Below are positions 23,393 through 33,277 of a DNA stretch of 64,000 nucleotides, piece by piece. Source of the DNA: Azorinus chamasolen (taxonomy: Eukaryota; Mollusca; Bivalvia; Cardiida; Solecurtidae); the NCBI GenBank assembly GCA_963576725.1, contig OY755237.1:62845423-62909422 (forward strand). The letters run 5' to 3'. Position numbers and translations under genes: made by a program. Every line of letters starts with the position of its first letter. Positions within the stretch are counted from its first letter, which is position 1. The notes beneath the pieces are model-generated. The model saw nothing but the letters and a program-made list of their open reading frames with translations. It did no database searches and had not been told where the DNA came from.

Positions 23393-24410
23393 ATGTCGGT
23401 AACAAGAGATATAGTTACGGATGAGGAGTTGAAAATGATAGCAGTTTTAAAGACTATGAAAGTCAAACCTCCAAAGATTGAAAGTTCTTCAGATATGGAA
23501 GATTACATGGAATATTGTGTTAGGTCTAAGAAAGGCGACCCAGATCCACGTGTGTTGAATAGAAATACCAAATTATCTATATTTTATGGAGAGAAAGACA
23601 AAGGAGAGGTGCATTATACAATTTGGAGATATGAGGTGGATTGTTTGATAAACTCCAGAATAAGATCAGATCAGGAGATTGCTTATGCAATAAGAAGATC
23701 ATGTAAAGGGGTTGCTGCAGCCAAGTTAATGAGTCTTGGTGTAAATCCTACTGTAGGAGAAATTTTGCGTAAATTCAACTCAGAATTTGGTGCTGCTGAG
23801 ACAGGCACAACAGTTATAAGACAACTGTATAATAGCACACAGATTGAAGGTGAATCTGTTTCTGATTTAGCTACTAGAGTTGAAACTTTGTTTACCAGAG
23901 CTATTGAGTTGAATGCGGTGAAGTCTTCTCAGAAGGATATTTTAAAGTCTGTTTTATTTGAAGGATTGCTTCCTAATATACAGCAAGCAGCTATGTATAA
24001 ATATGATATAGTTGTAGATTATGGTGGTTTTAAATCTGAATTGAGGAAAGTTGAGGTGATATTACATAAGAATGGTGAGAAAGAACAGAAATCTAATGCT
24101 AAATGTCAGGCTGCATCTGTACCTGCATCTTCAGAAATGACCAAGGTTTTGGGTTTGTTAGAGCAAATGAATGCTAGAATTGATTGGGCTGAAGGAAGAA
24201 AAGGAAGAAACGCAATCTGGAGGTAATAGTCAAGGTCCATATAGAGGTTTTAGTAGACCCTTTAGAAGAGGTCGAGGTTTTGGTGCTAGACCATTTCATA
24301 GAGGTCGTGGAAATTACAGACCACAAAGGCCTATTGGTTCCAATAATTTCAAGCCAAGGTGTTATAAATGTGAAAGTCAGGAGCATTTAATTAGAGATTG
24401 CCCAAACTAG
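23393..24410 (+). pseudogene. gag: Gypsy Gag with CCHC zinc knuckle, one frameshift
   Basis: The structural polyprotein that would package element RNA in cytoplasmic particles. It starts at ATG 23393, 140 bases after the LINE tail. The first 270 residues have the Gypsy capsid pattern: a KLSIFYG...GEVHYTIWRYEVDCL block, an AIRRSCKGVAAAKLM helix and GESVSDLATRVETLFTRA. An Arg/Gly-rich segment follows (RGFSRPFRRGRGFG), then one CCHC knuckle (CYKCESQEHLIRDC, C-X2-C-X4-H-X4-C) right at the C-terminus. The capsid frame runs into TAA at 24224; the knuckle is in the +1 frame, so there is a one-base indel in the purine-rich GAAGGAAGAAAAGGAAG at about 24190-24210. The gag stop is the TAG at 24408, directly after the slippery heptamer. 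Confidence 0.88.
24401..24410 (+). promoter_or_regulatory. -1 ribosomal frameshift site, C CCA AAC then TAG
   Basis: In the zinc-knuckle frame the codons read TGC CCA AAC TAG, so bases 24401-24407 form X XXY YYZ (C CCA AAC), a canonical tandem-slippage heptamer, followed at once by the gag stop. Slipping back one base continues directly into pol (CCC AAA CTA GCA), which is open for more than 900 codons. A possible stimulatory stem, GGGATC (24427-24432) with GATCCC (24455-24460), lies 19 bases downstream, further than usual. The site was recognised by its frame relation, not by motif alone. Confidence 0.8.
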
Positions 24411-27180
24411 CAAGTGCCTTAGTCGAGGGATCGGATGATGGCTCAAAGAAGAAAGATCCCATACTTGTTGGAAATTCAAATGAAGCTGGTGTAAAGATAA
24501 ATGGTGTAACATCAATTGCTTTGATAGATAGTGGTAGTAACATTTCAAAGATATCAGAAACTTTTTATAATACTCATTTAAAGCAAACTGTTAAATTACA
24601 ACCTTTAAAAGAAATATTGAAAATTGAATGTGCCTCAGGTAATGAATTACCATATAGTGGATATGTTAGTGTTACATTATCAGTGGATGGAATTGCAAAC
24701 TCTGAAGATCAAGAGTGTTTATTTTTAGTAACACCTGATACTGCTTATAGCAAGCAAACTCCAATACTTATTGGTACTAATATTTTAAGTGAATTTTTAG
24801 CTGATTGCAAAAGACAAGCTGGAGATAGATTTATACAGAAGGTTAACATGTTCACACATTGGAGTTTAGCTTTAAAATGTATGACCATTAGAGAAAGAGA
24901 ACTTAAACGACAGAAAGATCGAATTGCCATTGTACGCTCAGCTGAGTTAGATAGAGTGATTATACGTCCAAACAAAACAGTAGCTTTAAAAGCTTATACA
25001 GATAAAGAATTAAATTATCAGGATACCAATGCTATTTTGCAGGAATCAGAGGATAGTTGTTTACCTTCATATATTGACATAACTCCTACAGTTGTCAATT
25101 ATACTTATAGAAGGAATGGTGAAATAACAGTTAATGTTTCTAATGTTACCACCAATTCAGTTATTGTTCAACCAAAGGCTATACTTTGTGAATTACAGCC
25201 TGTTACAATTGATCATTCTGTATTTGATAAAAAGGAGAAGTTGTTAGAAACTGTAGATATTTTTAGCAAAATTCATATTGGAGATGATTTTGATGCAGAA
25301 CATGTAGATAGGTTCAAGGATTTTATTAAGAAGCATGATGATATCTTCACAAAAGGTGATGCTGATATTGGTGATTGTGATTTAATCAAACATAAAATTG
25401 ATCTTACAAATGAAATTCCTTTCAAACAGCGTCATAGACGAATACCGCCTGCAATGCTAGATGAGGTTAGAGAACACTTAGAACAAATGTTAGCGACAGG
25501 AGTAATACAAAAATCTAATTCACCATGGGCTTCTAATATTGTATTAGTCAGAAAGAAAAATGGAAAATTGAGAGTCTGTAATGATTATAGTATGTTGAAT
25601 AAGAGGACCATCAAGGATGCTTATGCCTTACCAAGAATGGAAGAATTTTTTGATTGTTTACATAATTCTAAACTTTTTAGTGTCATGGATATGAAGAGTG
25701 GATATTACCAAGTTCATATGGAAGAATCACATAGAGAACGCACTGCTTTTACTGTTGGTCCTTTGGGTTTTTATGAATATATCAAGCTCCCAATGGGTTT
25801 AAGCAATAGCCCTGCTACTTTTCAAAGACTGGTGGAACATTGTCTTGGAGATTATAATATGAAAATATGTGTTATATATTTGGATGATTTAATAATATTT
25901 GCTGACTCCTATGAACAACATTTGGAAGGATTAGACTTGGTACTGACAAGATTGAAGGAGTGTAAATTGAAGCTGGCTCCTGAAAAATGTTATTTTCTAC
26001 AGACGAAAGTGAACTTTTTAGGTCACATTGTTAGTGAAGAAGGGGTTCAGACTGACCCAGATAAGATAGAGAAGGTGAAAAATTGGCCCACACCAACAAA
26101 TTCAGATGAATTAAGATCTTTTTTGGCTTTTGCAGGATATTATAGGAGATTTATTAAGGATTTTTCTAAAATTTCTAGACCTTTGAGTGATCTTTTACCA
26201 TCAACTTCAAAGAAGAGTAAAGCAAATAGAAAGGAGTGGAAATGGACAGATCTGGAAAATGATACTTTCATCCAGTTGAAAGATATTTTAACAAAACCGC
26301 CTGTATTGGCTTACCCTGCTTTTTCTTTGCCCTTTGAGTTACACATAGATGCGTGTACCACAGGGTTGGGTGATGTTTTATATCAGACCCAAAAAGAGCA
26401 GAAGAGGGTGATTGCTTATGCCAGCAGAAGTTTATCTAAGTCTGAAAAGAACTATCCGGCTTTTAAACTTGACTTTTTATGTTTGAAATGGGCAGTTACT
26501 GATAAGTTCAGTGATTATTTGCATGGAACACATTTTTGTGTGTATACTGATAGTAATCCTTTGACTCACGTTTTGACGTCAGCAAAGTTGGATGTTACCG
26601 GTCAAAGATGGGTTGCTGCGTTGGCTTCCTATGACTTTGATATTTTCTATAGAGCAGGAATTCGCAATACTGATGCTGATGCTCTATCTAGATACCTACA
26701 TGAAAGATATATTGATGAAAATCTTGGAGAAGTTGTGAAGCTGGAAAATAGTGTTGTGAAAGCAATTTGTTCTGGTATAGATGTTCAAATTCATATGGAT
26801 TTTATGCCATCTTTTTCATTGAATGTTTTGGATGCTACTGATTTATCAGAAGTCTCACATATGGCTCAAATTGAATTGAGAGAGATCAGGAAAGCTCAAA
26901 CAGAGGATTTTATATTTGGCAAATGGGTGAAAGCAGTTATTGATAAAAAGTTACCAACAGCTCATTACATTATGGAGGATCATATCATGAAGAATAATTT
27001 TCAAAAGTTTAAAATTATAAGAGGAGTTTTATACAGACTCATTAATGAGAATGGTGAACCATTACAACAGTTAGTTCTTCCGGAAATATACAGGGGACAG
27101 GTTTTGAGGGGATTGCAAACTGATATTGGACATCCAGGGAGAGACAGGACTTTATCTTTACTCAGAGAAATGTTTTTTGG
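24401..27180 (+). pseudogene. pol: Gypsy Pol: protease, RT, RNase H and integrase N-terminus
   Basis: Entered by -1 frameshifting; there is no need for its own ATG. Protease: ALIDSGSN with the DSG active site at about residue 44. RT: SPWASNIVLVRKKNG, then SVMDMKSGYYQV (motif A Asp), LPMGLSNSPATFQ, and VIYLDDLIIF (motif C, YLDD) near residue 493. RNase H: HIDACTTGLGDVLY keeps the first Asp and YTDSNPL the later one, but the usual Glu in the KLEFL helix is Asp here (KLDFLCLKW). Integrase zinc domain: GHPGRDRT keeps one His; the preceding His expected in HxxxGH is Gln (QTDIGH). The frame is lost at about 27175-27180 in TGTTTTTTGG, consistent with loss of one T. Confidence 0.92.
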
Positions 27181-28209
27181 CCTGGAATGGCTTCTGATTG
27201 TGAATCTTGGGTCAAGAAATGCGATAGATGTATAAGAAGGAAAGACAAGAGTAATTCAAGACCACCTTTAGTTAATATTGTTACAACACAACCATTGGAA
27301 TTAGTCTGTATGGACTATTTGACTATTGAGCCAAGAAGAGGAGTTGGAAATATTCTGGTAGTCACAGACCATTTTACCAAATTGGCTTTGGCAATTCCAA
27401 CAAAGAATCAAACGGCAAAAACCACAGCTGAAGCTTTGTATGAGCATTTTATTTTACATTATGGAATTGCACAACGTCTTCATTCGGATCATGGAAGAAA
27501 TTTTGAATCACAGTTGATTAAAGAGTTATGTGAAATTTTTAACATTGAAAAGTCAAGAACTACAACATTTCATCCGAGTGGCAATGGAACCTGTGAGAGA
27601 TTCAACAGAACTTTATTGGATATGCTTGGAACTTTGGATCCTCAGAAAAAACCTGACTGGAAAAAATATATAGGACCTTTAGTTTTTGCGTATAATAGCA
27701 CAAAGCATGAGACTACCAAATACTCTCCATTTGAATTGATGTTTGGTAGGAAAGCTTCTTTGCCAGTTGATACACTTTTTGAAAGAGTTGATGATGATGA
27801 TAATAATACAATTTCCTACGATGAATATGTGCAACAACTTAGGGATAGATTACAATTTGCAACTTCAGCAGTTAAAGAACAGACAGAGAAGTCTCAGGAA
27901 AAGCAGAAAAAGTATTACGATAAGAAAGCAAAGGCAGACAATATTTCAGTAGGTGATACAGTCTTGGTTAAGAAACTTATGCATGAAGGAAAGCATAAAA
28001 TCCAAGATAAGTTTGAAGAAAATACATATACAGTTGCGGATCAACCAATTCCGGATATTCCTGTTTTTAAACTGGTAGATACAGAAGGCAAAGCGCGAAC
28101 CTTACATCGGAACCATCTACTACTTTTGAACAAGGGGGGGTTCATGAGGAAACAGAGGATAAGAAAGATAGTACTAGGCCTATTCCTAGACCAAGGAAAA
28201 GGAATTTAG
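27181..28209 (+). pseudogene. pol: Gypsy integrase core and GPY/F-like module
   Basis: Continues the integrase after the frameshift: CESWVKKCDRC gives the two Cys of the HHCC domain. The catalytic core has Asp in CMDYL, Asp in LHSDHGRNF and Glu in TCERFNRTL with 35 residues between the last two (D-D-35-E). TKYSPFELMFGRKASLP and a C-terminal KIQDKFEENTY...VADQPIPDIPVFKL...LHRNHLL block form the usual GPY/F-like chromatin-side module. The frame ends in TAG at 28207, but the normal C-terminal tail continues in another frame after a run of seven G at 28133-28139. Confidence 0.9.
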
Positions 28210-28652
28210 TTAAAGAATATATATGTACAGAGGCTGCAAGTAAACATTTACTTGAGTCGAAACAGAAAGGTGACGCCACCGACAGTGAATCTGATAGTGA
28301 ATATGTCATTGTGACACATTCCAGTGGGGACGCCTACAATTCAGATGATATAGTAGAGATGCCAGTTAGTGGTGATCAAGTTATAGTTGATCATGTTGAT
28401 TCAAGTGAAAGTCGTCCCACAGACAACATAACAGAATTAACTGTATCAACTGATCATATAGTATCGGAAAATAACTTGATTGTAGAGGATCCTCAGGATA
28501 TAGTTATTCCTAGACCTCCATCACTTGAAGCTGATAATGTACTTACCTCTGCAGATCATGTTGAATTTGAAGAGATAAGACCATCTCCGAAACCACCCGC
28601 AAGAAGATCAACAAGACCTCGAAAGCCACCGTCTTATTTAGATGATTACCAT
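28112..28652 (+). repeat. 541-bp direct repeat, left copy (pol C-terminal tail)
   Basis: This segment of pol recurs at 37839-38367 on the far side of the 9.2 kb LINE insertion. The two copies differ by about 18 substitutions and one 12-base deletion in the right copy (541 against 529 bases) and share the same reading-frame break at the G-run. The left copy stops abruptly at 28652, where the LINE begins. In the open frame it encodes an acidic tail ending RRSTRPRKPPSYLDDY, a common end for Gypsy Pol. Confidence 0.9.
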
Positions 28653-29045
28653 CGATGATGACCGTGCGCATGCGCGAGTGGTAATGGCGGATATTTTTTA
28701 GCTCTCGCTAAATTGTGTTAAAAATGTCTCAGAAGTAATTTTTCAGACTTTAGATGTATCTCTCCAAGGGAGAAAAGGATCAGTGTTTGTCATGGACTAA
28801 ATCTGTGCTCTGATATAATACGTGTATGTGCTGATTACGGATAATTTGTAATGTGAAGTGAGATACCGCTTTGGCGCCATTGTGTAGTGACTGTGTTTTT
28901 CTTTGTTTTTGTGCTTAATGCTGGAAACTGTCGGATACTGATTCACATGCATGTTCGGTCCGTGGGATAGACTGTCTGCTGAATAGGTTGTTGTGTAATC
29001 AGTTGGTCTACTAGGACTCATTCACATACAGTCGAAAAGGGTGGA
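28653..29045 (+). other. probable LINE 5' UTR
   Basis: Non-coding, moderately GC-rich at its start (ACCGTGCGCATGCGCGAGTG). Its attribution to the LINE rests only on position: it follows the broken pol and precedes the microsatellite holding the Penelope-like element. Confidence 0.4.
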
Positions 29046-29057
29046 TCCTGATCTATA

Positions 29058-29076
29058 TATATATAAATACTTATAC

Positions 29077-29109
<33 letters not shown>

Positions 29110-29110
29110 G
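29058..29110. repeat. TA microsatellite left of the Penelope-like element
   Basis: Imperfect TATATA run ending about 30 bases before the left inverted repeat. A purer run of about 85 bases lies at the other end (30801-30886). Confidence 0.9.
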
Positions 29111-29140
29111 GTAAAAAGAAAGTCCAGAACAAGAAAATTA

Positions 29141-29252
29141 TATTGAAAAGATAAAGTGACACCACTTGTGAAGATTTACATTTTTATTCCCTACCGGTTT
29201 CACTACTGCTCATCAGGGGAATAACAAATACATAGCAATGACGTTACTTGGT
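29141..29252 (-). repeat. left inverted repeat (copy of the element 3' end)
   Basis: Reverse complement of 30692-30803 with no length difference over 112 bases. The inner edge lies at 29252, just inside the apparent start of the RT frame, and marks the 5' truncation breakpoint. Confidence 0.93.
29184..29224 (-). ncRNA. hammerhead-ribozyme-like motif, minus strand
   Basis: Inverted copy of the motif at 30720-30760, identical in its core (CTGATGA, GAAA, ACCGGT) and in its 8-bp stem I. It would be transcribed only from the antisense strand of the element. Confidence 0.6.
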
Positions 29253-30638
29253 TCAAAATTATTATCCTTTGATGTTGTAAGTCTCTATTCAAATATTCCT
29301 CACAAACTAGGATATGAAGCAATTTCATTCTGGCTTAATAAACATCCGGAATCAATTTCTCCTAGATTTTCAAAACAATTTATTCTGGACGGGATACAAG
29401 TAATTTTAGAAAATAACAACTTTTCATTTAGCGATTTACATTTCAAGCAAATAAAGGGAACAGCTATGGGCACAAAAATGGCACCAACATATGCTACTCT
29501 TGTTCTAGGTTATTTAGAGCATAAACTTTATGACATTGCCACTAGGCAAAAGGGAGAGCAATTCGGCCAATTTATACGGGACCAGTGGAAAAGATATTTA
29601 GATGACTGCTTTATACTTTGGCTAGGTTCTTTATATGACTTAAATGAATTCCAGATTTTATTAAATTCACTTCATACGGATATAAAATTTGAAATCCAGG
29701 AAAGTTCAACAGCACTACCATTTTTAGATGTACTGGTAATGAAAAATGGGACAATACTTACCACAGATATTTACAGTAAAATTACAGATTCCAAACAATA
29801 TCTTAATTTTAATTCTTGTCATCCAAAACACACTAAAATTAACATTCCATTTTCTTTAGCTCGTAGAATTTGTACAATTGTAAGCGATTTGGATATTCTT
29901 TTAAAACGTTTAGAAAAATTGGCATTTAATCTTATAAAATTGAATTATCCACTAGAAATAGTTATGACAGGAATAATTAAAGCCTTTAAAATACCAAGAA
30001 AGGAATTACTTACAGTTAAAAGAAGAAAGGAAGAGCACATTATTCCGTTTATTTCAACTTTTAATCCAAAAAATAAAGAGATATTTGGTGTATTGAAACA
30101 AAATATGGAGATTCTAAATAGTGATGAAACAATGAAAAGAATAATGGACAGTACTAGGGTGATAAAAGGCAAACGGCAACTACCAAACTTAAAGCGCCTT
30201 CTAACAAGATCTAATTTTAAAGAATTTGGATTGTGTCCATCAGTTAACAAATGCAAAGAGCCCCGCTGTGGACTTTGTAGCTGCATAGTGGAAGGTTCTT
30301 CCTTATGTTTAAATAACAAAGTATTCCATGTAAAAGAAAATATGAACTGCACTGTTAGAAATGTACTGTACGTTCTCATTTGTAATGGATGCAGAGAATT
30401 TTATATTGGTCAGACTGGAGACAAATTACGCAACAGAAGGACAGTGCATGACCAACAAATCAGAGATCCATCAACAAGACAAATACCGTTAAGTTCTCAT
30501 TTAGACCAGTGTTGCAATATCAATCCTAAATTTTCAATGTTTCCATTTTACAAGTTTCACACCGATGATGTTTCAGCTAGGTTACTTATGGAAAAACATT
30601 TCATACGGGTATTTAACCCAAAATTAAACAGAATTTGA
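29253..30638 (+). CDS. Penelope-like RT plus GIY-YIG endonuclease, N-terminally truncated
   Basis: An uninterrupted frame of about 460 codons. It opens in the palm with LLSFDVVSLYSNIP (motif A), goes through KGTAMGTKMAPTYA and has KRYLDDCFILW (motif C) about 120 codons in, then PFLDVLV. A KRLLTRSNF linker precedes a Cys-rich stretch (CKEPRCGLCSC) and the endonuclease: NVLYVLICNGC, FYIGQTG, the Arg of LRNRRTVH and the Glu of MEKHFIRVFNPKLN, so the GIY-YIG catalytic residues look intact. The N-terminal third of a Penelope protein is missing. The only upstream ATG (29238) lies in the inverted copy of the 3' end, so the apparent start is accidental. Absence of stops suggests a recent insertion into an already dead LINE. 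Confidence 0.92.
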   Translation, partial: SKLLSFDVVSLYSNIPHKLGYEAISFWLNKHPESISPRFSKQFILDGIQVILENNNFSFSDLHFKQIKGTAMGTKMAPTYATLVLGYLEHKLYDIATRQKGEQFGQFIRDQWKRYLDDCFILWLGSLYDLNEFQILLNSLHTDIKFEIQESSTALPFLDVLVMKNGTILTTDIYSKITDSKQYLNFNSCHPKHTKINIPFSLARRICTIVSDLDILLKRLEKLAFNLIKLNYPLEIVMTGIIKAFKIPRKELLTVKRRKEEHIIPFISTFNPKNKEIFGVLKQNMEILNSDETMKRIMDSTRVIKGKRQLPNLKRLLTRSNFKEFGLCPSVNKCKEPRCGLCSCIVEGSSLCLNNKVFHVKENMNCTVRNVLYVLICNGCREFYIGQTGDKLRNRRTVHDQQIRDPSTRQIPLSSHLDQCCNINPKFSMFPFYKFHTDDVSARLLMEKHFIRVFNPKLNRI

Positions 30639-30691
30639 TAACGTCATTTGACGCCGTCTTTATGACGTCATGACGTCGTTACTGCGGCGTT

Positions 30692-30798
30692 ACCAAGTAA
30701 CGTCATTGCTATGTATTTGTTATTCCCCTGATGAGCAGTAGTGAAACCGGTAGGGAATAAAAATGTAAATCTTCACAAGTGGTGTCACTTTATCTTTT

Positions 30799-30803
<5 letters not shown>
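30692..30803 (+). repeat. right inverted repeat, true 3' terminus of the Penelope-like element
   Basis: Begins ACCAAGTAACGTCATTGC shortly after the stop codon at 30636 and ends CTTTATCTTTTCAATA at the microsatellite. It holds the plus-strand hammerhead-like motif. Confidence 0.92.
30720..30760 (+). ncRNA. hammerhead-ribozyme-like motif of the Penelope-like element
   Basis: TTATTCCC (30720-30727) pairs perfectly with GGGAATAA (30753-30760) as stem I. Between them lie CTGATGA (30728-30734), GAAA (30743-30746), the self-complementary CCGG and the cleavage-type UA (30751-30752). The A-CCGG-U palindrome replaces a closed stem III, as in hammerheads that work as dimers. Stem II (GCAGTAGT) is very weak: one C-G and one G-U pair at best. 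Hammerheads in Penelope pseudo-LTRs are established; whether this one cleaves is unknown. Confidence 0.65.

Positions 30804-30886
<83 letters not shown>
30801..30886. repeat. AT microsatellite right of the Penelope-like element
   Basis: Nearly pure AT dinucleotide, about 43 units. Confidence 0.97.
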
Positions 30887-30889
<3 letters not shown>

Positions 30890-30980
30890 GAACAACTGTT
30901 GCCAATAGTAATCCGTTTACACGGTTTGACACCCAGATCATTGCCGTTATGTTACAGTCTGATCAGTGATCACATCGTAT

Positions 30981-33069
30981 ATGGTAGACATGGCTGATAG
31001 CATATTGCACGAGCTCGAACCTGTTTTGTTAAATGATAATACGGAGATCAAATTACCGTTTTCGTCCGATGGTGGTTTCGTCGGTCGTCCCTTAGAGTGT
31101 TCAGTCGTTCCAGATGGTGACAACGGCGTCGCCAGTCTGCAACCTGCTCAAGGTAGTGTTTCGCAGCAGGACTCATCTCCCCAGATCCCAAGTTCGCCTG
31201 TCCGTCGGATCGATGATACGACGGAAACCGCCGGCTTAGACGAAGTCAGTCGTCTCGTTCGTATCTATCGACGATGTGTTTGTAAACCAGATTTTGCATG
31301 ACTATTATACGGCTGAAATGGAGTTAGAGAGGGTTAGGTCATTGCTGTTTGAGTCACTTAAAGCGAGTGAGGACTTTCCTTATGGAATAAGCTGCACCCT
31401 CAAACGCAGGGTTCGGACCCGTCAAGGTGAAAGGTTAGCGGTTAAGTTAACAAGGGATATCCATGCCCTGCTATCTGTGATAGTAGGTGAAGATTATTTA
31501 GAGATAAAAGATTTCATAAACTGTAATAATTCCAAAGGACGATCCAAGTCTGTGTCTTCACAGTTAGTAATTAACAATGAGCGTCGCGACCAGTGTAATT
31601 GTGCCAGTGAACTGAAACTTGTTACTGATAAGATAGCATGTATGGAAGCGGGCGTGCTTTTGACGAAACAGAGGCAAATAGCAGTTGAGGTAAATCGGTC
31701 TGAGGAAATCAAGATCCTGAAAGGCAGTGTGATGGAGTTATCTGTTACTCTGCAGACACTCTCTATTAATTTACAGATTCATTTAGAGAAATTGACTGAC
31801 TGTTTAAGGGTTTTATCGACTCATATAGAAAAGTACATTTCTGGCAAAATTGCAGAAACGAAATCCCAGTTACACACCGTGAATAGCACAGTAGTGTCTT
31901 TGCAGTCGATTGTCATAAACTTGTGTAAGACAGTTAAGTCTAATGGCTCCAGTAATGCATCTATTCCAGGTATCGAACCTGTCACTGGTCTCGAGGTAAA
32001 TACACAAGCTGTATCTACTACAACTCCTGTGGCATGTTCTCCGGACTCGGGCATAGGGCATATACCGATCCCGAGCAAGATATTGACTCAGTGTGGTACG
32101 GGACGTGACGGCACACAGGCAGTAGAGTCAGTTGTCACAGATGTATGTGAGAATGCTATGCATAGCGGTTCCGGTCCTGGAAACGTGCCTGCTCCGCGGA
32201 TTGATCCTGTCATGGGGCTTGGGGTAAATGTACCAACTATGTGTACTACAAGTCCCATGGCATGTTCCGCAGGTTCTAGTGGTGGGGCTGTGTCCGTCCC
32301 TGGGGAGACGTTGGGTAAGTGTCCGATGGAGCAGGACGAGACATTCGGAAACGTCGCTATCCCTGTCATTGTCACCGGTCGCTCTGGTGGAAAAGGTGAC
32401 CGTGGCAAGTCGGCCAACCATGCGGGACACGCGAAAACGGGGTCTGCAGTCTATGTCGTACAGAGATGCTGTTGTGAAGGAAAGTGGGGTGGGGCGAAAT
32501 GTGAAGCAGACATCGTTTTCGCGGTCCGAAAATGGGAGTGACCCCAAGAGTGATAACTCTGTAAATGCACGTAGGCAGACAGTAGAGCACATGTCATTTC
32601 AGTTCGGGTTGCCCGAGACCCAAGTCCTGCGCACAGTGAGAATGGACATTTTGATTTGGCAGCTCACGTTAGAAATCGAAGGAAAACAAAACGTTTTTAT
32701 GTAGGTGGTTTTCTTCCTTCTGTCTCCGAGGCTGAATTAAAAGAGTATGTCTCAGATCGGGGTCAGCGAGTCTCGAAAGTCACGGTATTTCGTAATAGAA
32801 AATACAACACAACAACTATACGTCTAAATGTTTTTGACGACGGTGATCTGATATCACTTGAAAATCCATTCTGTTGGCCACGGGGCATTACGTGCAGGCC
32901 TTGGGTTTCGTATAACCAGTATAAAAGAAGTAAGACACACACTGACAATTACCAGAACGAGTACAGTTACAATGGTGAAAATGACTTTGAAGAGAATGTT
33001 CGACAAACTGAGTGTTATGACTCCGGTACATATAACAGGTACTCAACGCTTTCCACAGATGTTGACTAA
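30981..33069 (+). pseudogene. LINE ORF1, RRM-like nucleic-acid binding protein
   Basis: Begins at ATG 30981 or 30990 (MVDMADSILHELEPVLL). The frame changes near 31276-31300 and again between 32400 and 32660. The middle part has a heptad-like Leu-rich stretch (about 31700-31850: LSVTLQTLSINLQIHLEKL) that could be a coiled coil for trimerisation, as in other LINE ORF1 proteins. Near the C-terminus KRFYVGGFLPSVSEAELKEY, VSKVTVFRNRKYNTTTIRLNV and GITCRPWV form an RRM-type strand order. A low-complexity repeat region rich in Gly, Pro and Val lies between. At least two frameshifts make it non-functional. Confidence 0.65.
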
Positions 33070-33277
33070 ACTTGTTGAAAGCGGTTATTTTGTTCGTTTT
33101 TGCATTCGTTTTTGCAATTGTCAGTTTGTGCTGAAAATGCTATTCTCTTGTATATATGAGATGAAATGTAGCGCCTCAACATGTTAATTACCTGTATTTA
33201 ACAATTGCCTGTGTATGCAAATACCTAAATTCTGGTGGGTATATTTTAACAGTTTTTACCATGGATTTAATATTATG

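Larger units (their letters stand above)
29141..30803 (+). mobile_element. canonical Penelope-like element (C-terminal GIY-YIG), 5'-truncated, with inverted ends
   Basis: A single frame codes RT followed by a GIY-YIG endonuclease, the domain order of canonical EN+ Penelope elements. The ends are 112-base inverted repeats (29141-29252 and 30692-30803): the right one is the element's own 3' terminus, the left one an inverted copy of it. Such inverted, 5'-truncated structures are usual for this group. Each repeat contains a hammerhead-like motif. TA microsatellites flank both sides. Confidence 0.92.
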
